Positions 33,105-41,613 of a stretch of DNA of 56,015 nucleotides are shown here, piece by piece. Position 1 is the stretch's first letter; the number at the start of each line of letters is the position of its first letter. The notes under the pieces are model-generated. The model worked only from the letters and a program-made list of their open reading frames with translations, searched no databases and had not been told where the DNA came from. The translations under genes were made by a program, and so were the position numbers. Source of the DNA: a virus; the IMG/VR virus record IMGVR_UViG_3300046006_001695, positions 1 to 56,015 of that record. One strand, given 5' to 3'.

Positions 33105-36100
33105 CTATATATTAGACCGTGGCAAAAAGTTTCTTTCACTTATTTTTAAATTAACAAAATCAATTCCAGAAAATCCCATAAATTCTCGTATAGATCTAGT
33201 AGTTCCCTTTCCATATTTCCCTAAATCTCCGCCAAATATAAGTGAATTTAATCGTTTCATTGCATGCGCATGTTTTTGATTTCCAACACTACTTCCGTGA
33301 ACTTGCCAATGTTTTGGACACAACCCCGGATCTCCACTCCTATGCCATGTTATAATTTGTTTTGGAGTAAATATGTCATATCCATGTGTAAAAGAGCGTA
33401 TGGAAAGTGCTAATTCTTCGCCAGTATAATAATGTTCAGGATCTTGCTCAACATCTACCACCCAACTACCTTGTGTAAATACAAATCCACCGTACAATAG
33501 TGGCACGCCTACATTTTTAAATCCGGTATTTAATTCATTTTGATATCCACCATATTCTACCCATAGTTCAGAAACAATGTTCCTAATTTTTACAATATCA
33601 ATCTTATCAAGTTCTGTTTCATGTTGAAAATATACATCTACTCCCTTTTCATCATCTCTGATATACGATGGCGAGCAATATGATAGTAATGGTTTGCGTA
33701 TTCCCCTAGATTTTAAATCTTCATAGTCATTGATTATTAATTCGTCCCAATTTTGTATAAATCGAAGATGTGAATCTATTTGCAAAGAGTAGTGCTCTCC
33801 ATTGTAAGCTTGTTGTGCTATTTGCCGAGCCCAACAACCGCCCTGTCCAATTGAATAGTGATATTTTTTTATCTGTATATTATATTGAGATACTAAATCG
33901 TCAATAGCCGATTCGTTCGTGCCTTCTTTTTCATCATATTGCAGACAGATAGAAAACACTAAATTTTCTGGATACTTTGCTTTGTTAATACAGTCCAGTA
34001 TAGTATTCCGTAATTCCAAATCTAAATGGCTAGCAATTGCTACAAATATTTTTTTCGTGTCATGCATCTCAATTGGACGGTGAAGTGAGTTGGTTCTATT
34101 ACTTTCATCTTCTTTTTCTTCAGTTTGTTTAAATTCAATCGAAAGAAATTCTTCCAGGTTCTTTAAAGACCGTGTATATGAATTACCAGTATTAAATAAT
34201 ACATCATTAATAACTTCAATGGAGTGGTCTTGTTGTAAATTATTGTGATTTATTTCTCTGTATCGTGTGTTATCTGGGTTATGTGCGTTATAATTGTGCC
34301 ATATTACCGTTTCGGCCGGCAATTTTATGTCCCATCCATGTAAATATGATGAAAATGTTTGATAATCTTCCTCTCCTTTGCACAACATGGTAGTTGGAAC
34401 TTTTATCTCTTGAACCCATTCAACCGGAGCAAATATAAATCCCGCCCCTATCCATTTTGTGTCAACCACATCATAGTCATCCAGCGCGGCCAAATTTCGT
34501 GTATGGAGTCTATTATCCGTGGGGGCTTCACTAAAAAATTCTCTAATTACTAGTGGCGCATTTGTTGGATATTTTAGTTCGATGTCATCCAATTCAAATC
34601 CATTTGGATAAGTGGAAATAACAACACGGTTGTGTGGCATACTTTTGTGTTGATGTATTAGAATCCCATCCCAATGTTTTTTGAATCTGCTATGTGCATC
34701 TATTTGAAAGAAATATTGTTCGTCCGTAATAAGTTCGTTTTTTATTTTTTCACGTGCCCACACTACCCCCAACGATTCTCCGTGGGGAGTAAATATAATT
34801 TTTATATTTGGGAAGTTTTCTGCTAGTAATTTATTATAATATTCTTCGGTATCTTGTAGATGCACTCCCACCGTTATGCGACTTATATCCTGTGCATTTT
34901 TGTACAAATTATGCAAGGTTGGAATTAACTGCGTATCTCTGTAACTGGCAATCGAAACAAGTATAGTGTTTTGTTTCATATCCCACACATCTTTAAATTC
35001 TCTAGCCCAATTTGCGATGAAATTTTTTGTATCTATAAAATTACATTGCGTTTCTTGATTGTACACACTAGTATTTACATAAAAATTTTTATCGTCTATA
35101 TCATTCATGTAACCACGAAGTCTATACACATATGATGATAAGGTAGAATAGTCATTGCCTATAAATTTAATTGCTCTAGAACAAATTAGTTGTTCTATGA
35201 TAGGGATAAAATTATAGTGGGCATCTATATCTGCGGCATTGGATACATCGTCGTAAAAATACAATTTATAATGTGTAGATAAAACATCAAAAAATAATTT
35301 ATCTTGTTCGTCGGTTGCTATATACAACACTGAATTTTCTGGCACAATCTCTTTTATATTTTCATAAATTTGCTCTGCTGATATAAACAAAGATTTGTAC
35401 TGAAAATCATTTCGTCTAATGTGTATTGCATAATACTGCTGATTACCCAACCATTCTACGCCTTTCCACCCCAAATCAAAAATTTCATTTGTGTAATGGA
35501 CATGTTTAGCTATCAATTGTTTAAGTTCAACATCAAGATGTGTGTATATTGTTTGATAGAAATTACCTAGCAGTTTACCATCAAAAAATAAACATTCATC
35601 GGTTCCTATCAATTCTAACATGTTCGTTATTGGCCTATGTTTTGTAAATTTTTCATTGGGTCTACTCTTAGAAAAATTTAATACATGATTATCGGGTTCA
35701 GTTATTACTTTACTTATTGATTTGACCGCATCAAATGTATTGTCAATATTTTTAATTTGGCAAAATTCATCAAATTGCATAAATTTAATACCAATATCAT
35801 TTATATCAAAAAAATCTTCTAAGCCCATTTGGTCTTTAAGAAGATACATGTTATATTTCGGAGGTAATACCAAAGTTTTATTGGTTAGATATGAAATACA
35901 TACGGCCAATTCTAACGACATTCGTATATTATTAAATCCACCGGGCCACGGTTTCAGTATTAAATACCCATCGGCACCGTCATAATTAATAAATAAATTT
36001 TCAAAATTCCATTTTAAATGATATAAATAATCGGTGCGTTCTTGTGTAACATTCATAAGTAACAATTCCTCTATTTTATTTCTAGCACTATGCGCTGATA

Positions 36101-36887
36101 TTGGTATTGCTTGATTAAATGTATAATCTTGTTTAAAGAACAATGTAGTGTTATAAGTTTCGTCGGTTATGACATTGGGAAAATGTATAATTTGACTTAC
36201 TTCAGTGCTATTATTTTCTTTCCATGCCGTACAACATCCAAAATCTTCACGATATTGAATATGTAAATTATTTTTCTTAACTGCATAATCCAATCCCCAC
36301 ATTTCTGCTTCCCATCGTTTTGTTTTCCTGCGTATTTCTTCTGATGCAGTTTTGTAGTCCTGCATAATAGTTTTTACTGTTTTAAACTTCATACAAAACG
36401 GATACATTATTCCCTTGCCGTATTCTTCGTTGGGTAACGCCGTCCAATCTTCCATCGGTACATAGTGAATAAACCGTTGAGCAATTACTTCGTTGTCTGT
36501 CGGTTTGTATGTGATGGGTTCTAAAAATATCATATCAGGATCAAGAAATAACAGTGTATCATCATCTTGAAAGTGATTGTTGTCACACAACCATTTTATT
36601 GACATATACTTGTTAGGAATTGCTCCCCACCAATATTTTTCTCCCCGCTTTGCTTCTTCTTCTGCGTGTTCCCACTCCAATGCATAATCGGGCAAATCAA
36701 TAACTTCTACATCTGTATCGGTGTATACATCTAACGGACGATTGTTACCCATCTCGTCTGCGCATCTAAGAAATATTAATTTTCCTTGTTGTTTAACCTT
36801 TTTTCGTGACCAGTTCAATAATCTACATTGCCACGATTGATAATCACTATTGCTGGTTGGTACTATGATATAATCCATATTGCCCAT
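33105..36887 (-). CDS. Giant multi-module glycosyltransferase (GT-A + O-FucT-like + two GT60-like)
   Basis: About 1260 aa with four modules; residue numbers count from the TTG at 36911. Residues 10-290 are a GT-A domain with LLFLDPDMIF (DPD, 120-129). Residues 310-620 resemble GDP-fucose O-fucosyltransferases: PWPGGFNNIRMSLELA near 322 and YYAIHIRRNDFQ near 494. Residues 645-900 (VSIASYRDTQLIPTLHN, FFQIDAHSRFKKHWD near 735) and 955-1200 (VAIASHLDLELRNTILDCI, YSLQIDSHLRFIQNWD near 1041) are two copies of a GT60 / Skp1-GlcNAc-transferase-type domain. The exact start is unsure: TTG 36911, ATG 36887 or ATG 36878; it overlaps the epimerase gene. One chain could add several sugars in order. Confidence 0.85.
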   Translation of the reverse strand: MGNMDYIIVPTSNSDYQSWQCRLLNWSRKKVKQQGKLIFLRCADEMGNNRPLDVYTDTDVEVIDLPDYALEWEHAEEEAKRGEKYWWGAIPNKYMSIKWLCDNNHFQDDDTLLFLDPDMIFLEPITYKPTDNEVIAQRFIHYVPMEDWTALPNEEYGKGIMYPFCMKFKTVKTIMQDYKTASEEIRRKTKRWEAEMWGLDYAVKKNNLHIQYREDFGCCTAWKENNSTEVSQIIHFPNVITDETYNTTLFFKQDYTFNQAIPISAHSARNKIEELLLMNVTQERTDYLYHLKWNFENLFINYDGADGYLILKPWPGGFNNIRMSLELAVCISYLTNKTLVLPPKYNMYLLKDQMGLEDFFDINDIGIKFMQFDEFCQIKNIDNTFDAVKSISKVITEPDNHVLNFSKSRPNEKFTKHRPITNMLELIGTDECLFFDGKLLGNFYQTIYTHLDVELKQLIAKHVHYTNEIFDLGWKGVEWLGNQQYYAIHIRRNDFQYKSLFISAEQIYENIKEIVPENSVLYIATDEQDKLFFDVLSTHYKLYFYDDVSNAADIDAHYNFIPIIEQLICSRAIKFIGNDYSTLSSYVYRLRGYMNDIDDKNFYVNTSVYNQETQCNFIDTKNFIANWAREFKDVWDMKQNTILVSIASYRDTQLIPTLHNLYKNAQDISRITVGVHLQDTEEYYNKLLAENFPNIKIIFTPHGESLGVVWAREKIKNELITDEQYFFQIDAHSRFKKHWDGILIHQHKSMPHNRVVISTYPNGFELDDIELKYPTNAPLVIREFFSEAPTDNRLHTRNLAALDDYDVVDTKWIGAGFIFAPVEWVQEIKVPTTMLCKGEEDYQTFSSYLHGWDIKLPAETVIWHNYNAHNPDNTRYREINHNNLQQDHSIEVINDVLFNTGNSYTRSLKNLEEFLSIEFKQTEEKEDESNRTNSLHRPIEMHDTKKIFVAIASHLDLELRNTILDCINKAKYPENLVFSICLQYDEKEGTNESAIDDLVSQYNIQIKKYHYSIGQGGCWARQIAQQAYNGEHYSLQIDSHLRFIQNWDELIINDYEDLKSRGIRKPLLSYCSPSYIRDDEKGVDVYFQHETELDKIDIVKIRNIVSELWVEYGGYQNELNTGFKNVGVPLLYGGFVFTQGSWVVDVEQDPEHYYTGEELALSIRSFTHGYDIFTPKQIITWHRSGDPGLCPKHWQVHGSSVGNQKHAHAMKRLNSLIFGGDLGKYGKGTTRSIREFMGFSGIDFVNLKISERNFLPRSNI

Positions 36888-37824
36888 GTATCCAATTAAA
36901 TGTTTTTGCAATACCTTCTTCCAATGTGATAGACGGTTCCCAATTTAATAAATTTTTAACTTTTTCGTTGTGAGAATTTCTTCCACGGACGCCTAATGGA
37001 CCGTCTATATATTTACGCTGTAACTTTATATTTGCTGTATTTTCTATAATAGTAATCAACTCGTTCACCGATACCATACGGTCTGACCCAATATTAAATG
37101 CCGATTGATGGTTACTATCCATTACTTGAATGGTTCCTTCGACGGCATCATCAATATACAAGAAAGAACGGGTTTGTTCACCGTCACCCCACACTTCAAT
37201 CTCATTAGAATTGGTGTGTAACGCATGGGCCACTTTTCGACATAATGCGGCGGGAGCCTTTTCTCGTCCCCCTTGCCAGGTACCTACTGGACCATATACA
37301 TTGTGATATCGTACAATTCGGGTTTCAATTCCATAATCTTCAGAGAAGTGACGGCACATTCTTTCCATAAATAATTTTTCCCACCCATATCCATCTTCGG
37401 GGTCGGCAGGATATTCGGTCCCTTCAATTAAAGGTTCTGGGATAGTGGTGTGTTGTTTGTATGAAGGATATATACATGCCGTCGAGGCAAACAGAAATTT
37501 CTTTACTCCACTCACTTGTGCCGCCTTTAGTGTATTGGTATCGGGGATGATAGATAACATACACAGTGTTTTGTTATGTTCAATAAATCCCATACCACCC
37601 ATATCACATGCCATATGATAGACTTCATCAATGGTTTGAGTGGCATGTAGCGCAATGTCATACTCAGTTAAGTCTCCGACAATATTTTCTGCGGAGTCTA
37701 TCACTTGATACCATTTCTCTAATGGTTTTTTGTCAATTGCCCGAACCTTGTATGATTCAGATAATTTTTTGACGAGATGACCGCCGATAAATCCACCGGC
37801 GCCGGTAACCAATATTGTTTTCAT
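36847..37824 (-). CDS. GDP-mannose 3,5-epimerase-like
   Basis: A 325-aa short-chain dehydrogenase fold: GAGGFIGGHLV (8-18), MACDMGGMGFIEHNK (71-85), STACIYP (114-120), the catalytic YGWEK (146-150), GPVGTWQGGREKAPAALCRK (178-197), WGDGEQTRSF, NIGSDRMVSVNEL and GPLGVRGRNSHN. This series is very close to plant GDP-mannose 3,5-epimerases, which make GDP-L-galactose (and GDP-L-gulose). GDP-L-galactose is GDP-L-fucose with one extra hydroxyl, a good donor for the fucosyltransferase-like module encoded next. A late-type box lies 34 bases upstream. Confidence 0.9.
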   Translation of the reverse strand: MKTILVTGAGGFIGGHLVKKLSESYKVRAIDKKPLEKWYQVIDSAENIVGDLTEYDIALHATQTIDEVYHMACDMGGMGFIEHNKTLCMLSIIPDTNTLKAAQVSGVKKFLFASTACIYPSYKQHTTIPEPLIEGTEYPADPEDGYGWEKLFMERMCRHFSEDYGIETRIVRYHNVYGPVGTWQGGREKAPAALCRKVAHALHTNSNEIEVWGDGEQTRSFLYIDDAVEGTIQVMDSNHQSAFNIGSDRMVSVNELITIIENTANIKLQRKYIDGPLGVRGRNSHNEKVKNLLNWEPSITLEEGIAKTFNWIHGQYGLYHSTNQQ

Positions 37825-37857
37825 ATAAAACCTAAATTAATGTTAAATGACTTCAAG

Positions 37858-37867
37858 AATAAATATA
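37858..37867 (-). promoter_or_regulatory. Candidate late promoter box before the epimerase
   Basis: TATATTTATT on the minus strand, 34 bases upstream of ATG 37824, no TTGACA at -35. If real, the sugar cluster is expressed with virion genes. Confidence 0.4.
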
Positions 37868-37888
37868 ATCTTGTGTTATGTAATTATA

Positions 37889-39109
37889 TTATTCAGGTGC
37901 ACCGCATACACTGCCGCCAACACATACTAATGAACAACACTCTTCATTAAAACTACATGATTCTCCAGTACCTAAGCACGACACTGGCGATGGTGTTGGT
38001 TCCGGCACCACCGGCGATGGCGTTACCGGCGACGGTGTTGGTGATACTGGTGATGGGGTTGGTACTGAGAAACATGTTCCATTTAATTCAAAGTCACACG
38101 GACATTCTGCTGGACATGTACCTAATGAGTTTCCTGAACCGTCTGTACATGCACTACCACATCCAAGCGCCGATGTTGGTGACGGCGTTACTGGCGACGG
38201 TGTTACTGGCGACGGTGTTACTGGCGACGGTGTTACTGGTGACGGTGTTACTGGTGACGGCGTTACTGGCGACGGTGTTGGTGACGGTGTTACTGGTGAC
38301 GGTGTTACTGGTGACGGCGTTACTGGCGACGGTGTTGGTGACGGCGTTACTGGCGACGGTGTTGGTGACGGCGTTACTGGCGACGGTGTTGGTGACGGCG
38401 TTACTGGCGACGGTGTTGGTGACGGAGTTGGTGCCACGCAAGCAGAACAATTAGTTGTCTCGCACGATCCAATACCACACGCAGTTGTTGTATAGTAGTT
38501 GCGTAAGAAGACTCCTCCCCCAATTGATTCGCATGAAATTGTCGTTCCTACTACACATGCTACTGGTGACGGTGTTACTGGTGACGGTGTTACTGGTGAC
38601 GGTGTTACTGGCGACGGTGTTACTGGCGACGGTGTTACTGGCGACGGTGTTACTGGTGACGGCGTTGGTGATGGTGTTGGCGTTACTGGCGATGGCGTTG
38701 GTGATGGTGTTGGCGCTACTGGCGATGGTGTTGGTGAAGGTGTTGGTGCCGGTGTTACTGGTGATGGTGTTACTGGTGATGGTGTTACTGGTGATGGTGT
38801 TGGTGAAGGCGTTGGTGAAGGCGTTGGCGCCGGTGTTGGTGACGGCGTTGGTGCTACAGGTGACGGTGTTGGCGCAGGTGCATAACACAAAAAATAATTG
38901 CGTGGTTTTGCTGCAATTAAAGTATAATTTACTTCGGTATATCCACTTGGACATGATGCCGACGGCGTTCCCGATGCACCTGTAGTCCCATATGACGCAG
39001 TTAATGCGTATGCAGGAATGTATGACGGATTATCGATGGTATTTACACGACTTGCCGTGACCGCATAAGAACTGGTTGACGGAATGCCAAATGGAAAAAA
39101 TATACTCAT
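37889..39109 (-). CDS. (PTPSPV)n fibre protein with Cys-rich modules and knottin-like end
   Basis: A 406-aa protein. Residues 1-50 share FPFGIP and SSYAVTAS with the two genes upstream, a likely fibre attachment segment. Long Pro/Thr/Ser/Val repeats (78-184, 225-312, 348-376) alternate with Cys modules: C53-C75, C185-C224, C317-C347, and a C-terminal C378-x6-C-x5-CC-x3-C-x5-C402. That last spacing is the inhibitor-cystine-knot pattern. Extended Pro/Thr stalks with disulfide heads look like a mucin-like adhesin. The ATG overlaps the upstream stop (TAATG). It is encoded beside glycosyltransferases, so the stalk may be glycosylated. Confidence 0.8.
   Translation of the reverse strand: MSIFFPFGIPSTSSYAVTASRVNTIDNPSYIPAYALTASYGTTGASGTPSASCPSGYTEVNYTLIAAKPRNYFLCYAPAPTPSPVAPTPSPTPAPTPSPTPSPTPSPVTPSPVTPSPVTPAPTPSPTPSPVAPTPSPTPSPVTPTPSPTPSPVTPSPVTPSPVTPSPVTPSPVTPSPVTPSPVACVVGTTISCESIGGGVFLRNYYTTTACGIGSCETTNCSACVAPTPSPTPSPVTPSPTPSPVTPSPTPSPVTPSPTPSPVTPSPVTPSPVTPSPTPSPVTPSPVTPSPVTPSPVTPSPVTPSPVTPSPTSALGCGSACTDGSGNSLGTCPAECPCDFELNGTCFSVPTPSPVSPTPSPVTPSPVVPEPTPSPVSCLGTGESCSFNEECCSLVCVGGSVCGAPE
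38166..38436 (-). repeat. 15-bp tandem repeat encoding PSPVT
   Basis: Repeats of GGTGTTACTGGCGAC-type units, with single-base variants, encode the second Pro-rich stalk. Repeat number is likely to vary between relatives. Confidence 0.9.
38563..38880 (-). repeat. 15-bp and 18-bp tandem repeats encoding PSPVT / PTPSPV
   Basis: Same unit as 38166-38436 but with more variants, encoding the first Pro-rich stalk. Confidence 0.9.
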
Positions 39110-39297
39110 TATAGGTACCCAAACCCCTGCCGTGTGACGGTGATTGCCGGCGGACCACCCGGACCCACATAGGCAATTGAAAATTCTGCAAATGATGCGG
39201 TGGCGGGTACTGGACCCAATAAAGTCGTTGCATAACTTGCATTTACTGCATACGAACTACTAAAGGGTATACCCAGCGGGAAAAAACGAATCGTCAT
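39109..39297 (-). CDS. Small fibre-associated protein with SSYAV motif
   Basis: A 62-aa protein beginning [28 protein letters not shown], split as FPLGIPF and [10 protein letters not shown], then a [15 protein letters not shown] end. Its N-terminus matches those of the proteins at 37889 and 39307, so the three are paralogous or share an attachment segment. A stand-alone copy this short may be a fibre joint. Start ATG 39297 has GTAGAG upstream; the stop forms TAATG with the next gene. Confidence 0.6.
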   Translation of the reverse strand: MTIRFFPLGIPFSSSYAVNASYATTLLGPVPATASFAEFSIAYVGPGGPPAITVTRQGFGYL

Positions 39298-39306
39298 ATA
39301 AATACT

Positions 39307-39546
39307 CTACACATTACAGAATTCAACATATCCTGACCCCGAACCAGCCTGTAGCGCTACATATTCTGCAAATGATATTAAACATACACTTTTTCCCCGT
39401 GATCCTGACTGTGGAAACAATACCGTTCCCGCAGTAGATGCGGATATGACCGTTTTAATAAAACTTGCCGACACTGCACATGATGCAGTTACTGCATAGG
39501 ATGCGGTATATAATGACCCCGACCCAAATGGATATACCGACAACAT
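39307..39546 (-). CDS. Small fibre-associated protein with ASYAVTAS motif
   Basis: A 79-aa protein: VYPFGSGSLYTASYAVTASCAVSASF at the N-terminus (YPFG and ASYAVTAS shared with the two genes downstream), then SGSRGKSVCLISFAEYVALQAGSGSGY. Three cysteines. The ASYAxxAS phrase recurs in the long fibres at 49023-52525. It probably joins or caps a fibre; no enzyme motif is seen. Confidence 0.6.
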   Translation of the reverse strand: MLSVYPFGSGSLYTASYAVTASCAVSASFIKTVISASTAGTVLFPQSGSRGKSVCLISFAEYVALQAGSGSGYVEFCNV

Positions 39547-40395
39547 TTAATTTTCTACCGAAACTACATGAATTGATGCCGTCATATCTTGTGCTCCACC
39601 AGTAGTTGCCATGCTTTGAAATATATAGTATAGTTCATTGTTTCCTTGTGGGACATTCAATGCATTTAGTACGGTTCCCATATTTTCTAAGTTTGCCCCA
39701 ATAATTTTTGGAATAAAATAGGTAGTTTCACTGCCCGTAATGATTGCGTCTACTAACAACGAGTTCATTTGCGATTCCGTTACAAACGACCTGTTTTTTT
39801 CGGTAGCATCATTAATAGAAGTCAGTGTACTATACAATCGTACTCGGGCTGCAGTTGTCGTTGCATTTAATGACGCACTCACTAATAAGTAGGTCTTTGG
39901 AATTTGAACATCCGAAATTGACCCACTAATTATTTGCCCGACACTTAAACTTCCGGTGATTTTTGGCAACGATACTCTATTGCTCGTACTTATCGTTGCA
40001 TCTTCTAATAAATATCGATTGAATGTTAAATTTGGATATTGTCCAGACGCCGTGGTGTCTACACGATAATAAGTTAGTTTTGTATTGGCAGGAGTTACCA
40101 CGCCATACATCACGGGGTCAATCGTGTATGTGCCGGCGCTCATCGTGAAATCTCCAATTAATGCTACTGAACTTGAGATGTTTGTATTACCGAATGTTCT
40201 ACTTTTTTCACCTAAATTATTAAGACTAGCTGACGTATCATATAATCGCAATCTACATGGAAAATTTGTTTGAATACTAAGTAACGCATACGCAGACCCC
40301 AGTTCTACCGAACCCGACCCGGTTTCATCGGTCTGGGTAGTAATTAAGCCTCGTGAAAGATTCGCCCCTAATCTAATATATTCTTTTAATCCCAT
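39547..40395 (-). CDS. Virion protein with internal duplication
   Basis: A 282-aa beta-rich protein beginning MGLKEYIRLGANLSRG. Two halves repeat a theme: CRLRLYDTSASLNNLGEKSRTFG near 47-69 (as CRLRLYDTSAS and GEKSRTFG) and ARVRLYSTLTSINDATEKNRSF near 183-204. This suggests a duplicated beta-sandwich of a tail fibre or baseplate attachment. Its stop adjoins the next gene start. Function beyond structural is unknown. Confidence 0.65.
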   Translation of the reverse strand: MGLKEYIRLGANLSRGLITTQTDETGSGSVELGSAYALLSIQTNFPCRLRLYDTSASLNNLGEKSRTFGNTNISSSVALIGDFTMSAGTYTIDPVMYGVVTPANTKLTYYRVDTTASGQYPNLTFNRYLLEDATISTSNRVSLPKITGSLSVGQIISGSISDVQIPKTYLLVSASLNATTTAARVRLYSTLTSINDATEKNRSFVTESQMNSLLVDAIITGSETTYFIPKIIGANLENMGTVLNALNVPQGNNELYYIFQSMATTGGAQDMTASIHVVSVEN

Positions 40396-40490
40396 AAATT
40401 ATATTCTTTATAAGTATGTTCTGTATATAACTAGTTTGCCGTTATGTTTTAATACGTAGTTGTTGCCCATGCAAATGTCTCTAAAATGTA

Positions 40491-40811
40491 CTACGGTTCT
40501 GGCGTAGGCTCAGGAGTAGGTTCCGGCGTTGGTTCAGGTGTTGGTTCCGGTGTTGGCTCCGGTATTGGTTCAGGAGTAGGTTCTGGTGTTGGTACTGGTA
40601 GATATTCCAATCCTAACGCATCACATATTTCGTCTTCATCCCACGTTTGCTTACTCTTGGCAGCTGCGGCAGCAATTAACGCAGTATCCGATAAATTTGC
40701 CTGTGCTTGTAATTGTCCTACATCAGTAACATCAGTGTAATAAATAACTTGTACCGCATCGGAATTGACGTTTTTACTATAATACATTAGGTACTTTAAA
40801 AATGCTGACAT
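40491..40811 (-). CDS. Small protein with (PTPE)n tail
   Basis: A 106-aa protein: residues 1-72 are a compact, mostly helical domain (QLQAQANLSDTALIAAAAAK, WDEDEICDALGLEYLP), then eight or so PTPE units run to the stop. An acidic Pro/Thr stalk with a small head differs from the neutral PTPSPV stalk of the fibre gene nearby. It may be an extended linker or spike. Upstream sequence has GTAGAG before ATG. Confidence 0.65.
   Translation of the reverse strand: MSAFLKYLMYYSKNVNSDAVQVIYYTDVTDVGQLQAQANLSDTALIAAAAAKSKQTWDEDEICDALGLEYLPVPTPEPTPEPIPEPTPEPTPEPTPEPTPEPTPEP
40497..40600 (-). repeat. 12-bp tandem repeat encoding PTPE
   Basis: About eight near-identical 12-base units (GGTTCAGGTGTT-type and variants on the plus strand). 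Confidence 0.85.
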
Positions 40812-40860
40812 ATTGTGTCTCTACAAATAAAAGGTTAATACTGACTTATACAAATATTTT

Positions 40861-41613
40861 TTAAATTCCAAATCTGCTGCGATTGGCGTTAAAGTTTTGA
40901 CGAACTTCGTCTGCGGTTAATGCAACATTTTTATAAATTCTTACGGTAGCAATTTTTCCTGTTGTTCTACTACCACCGTTTATTATACTTGCAATAGAAC
41001 CACTTGCCGCCGCGCCCGACGATGTAAACACTGTAGCCAACCCATTGGTAATAGTACTCACTAAACTACCCGTCATATAATATGAAATGTTTGTACCTTG
41101 GCGAGTTATACAAAATTGATACCAATTGTTTGCAGAAATACTACTTGCAATAGACGAGGTATATACTATTTGCGGCGGCGACCCCGTTCCTTGTGCGGCT
41201 GCTATTCTATACCCACCGCTTCCACTAACAATACTCAAATCACATTCAGTAATACCGCCCGAACTTTTTCTAAATAATGTTGCGGTAGTAGTGGCGGCGT
41301 CAATGCCCGGTAACGTATTAAAATTTACCCATGCTTCTATACTATAATCTGCGGTGCCCATGCGTAAATTAACATTGTTTAACACAACTGCACGGTCGTC
41401 TATTCCATCAAAGACAATGCTCCCGCCATTTGCCGTATCAAATGTGGGTCCATTTGTTAATGTTGCATTATTATTATTCCCACTTAAATCGGTCCATGTG
41501 ATTCCACTTTCCGGATACGAATTATCATTCATGGCATCTACCCAAAGTACTAATCCATTTTTAATTATCTTAGAGTAATTGGATTGAACAATTCCATGCG
41601 TTGCTGCAATCAT
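40861..41613 (-). CDS. LamG-type tail adhesin, copy 1
   Basis: A 250-aa LamG / concanavalin-like lectin fold: GLVLWVDAMND (about 21-31), SGITWTDLSGNNNNATL, GGSIVFDGIDDRAVV, a WYQFCITRQGTNISYY strand, and the final VALTADEVRQNFNANRSRFGI. This fold binds sugars in many phage receptor-binding proteins. ATG 41613 overlaps the upstream stop as ATGA, which I prefer over the longer frame from 41640. Two close paralogues lie at 42671 and 43385. Confidence 0.8.
   Translation of the reverse strand: MIAATHGIVQSNYSKIIKNGLVLWVDAMNDNSYPESGITWTDLSGNNNNATLTNGPTFDTANGGSIVFDGIDDRAVVLNNVNLRMGTADYSIEAWVNFNTLPGIDAATTTATLFRKSSGGITECDLSIVSGSGGYRIAAAQGTGSPPQIVYTSSIASSISANNWYQFCITRQGTNISYYMTGSLVSTITNGLATVFTSSGAAASGSIASIINGGSRTTGKIATVRIYKNVALTADEVRQNFNANRSRFGI

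Noticed and set aside
37862-37890. AATATAAT/ATTATATT inverted repeat after the knottin-like protein gene
   Set aside because: Made only of A and T with a 13-base loop and no T-run; chance is likely in AT-rich DNA.
38166-38880. Possible CRISPR array
   Set aside because: Units are contiguous 15-18-bp coding repeats without unique spacers and no cas genes are present.
38455-38985. Plus-strand frames over the Pro-rich stalks (LLVTVLLA and GDGVTGDGV repeats)
   Set aside because: They are antisense products of the 15-bp repeats.
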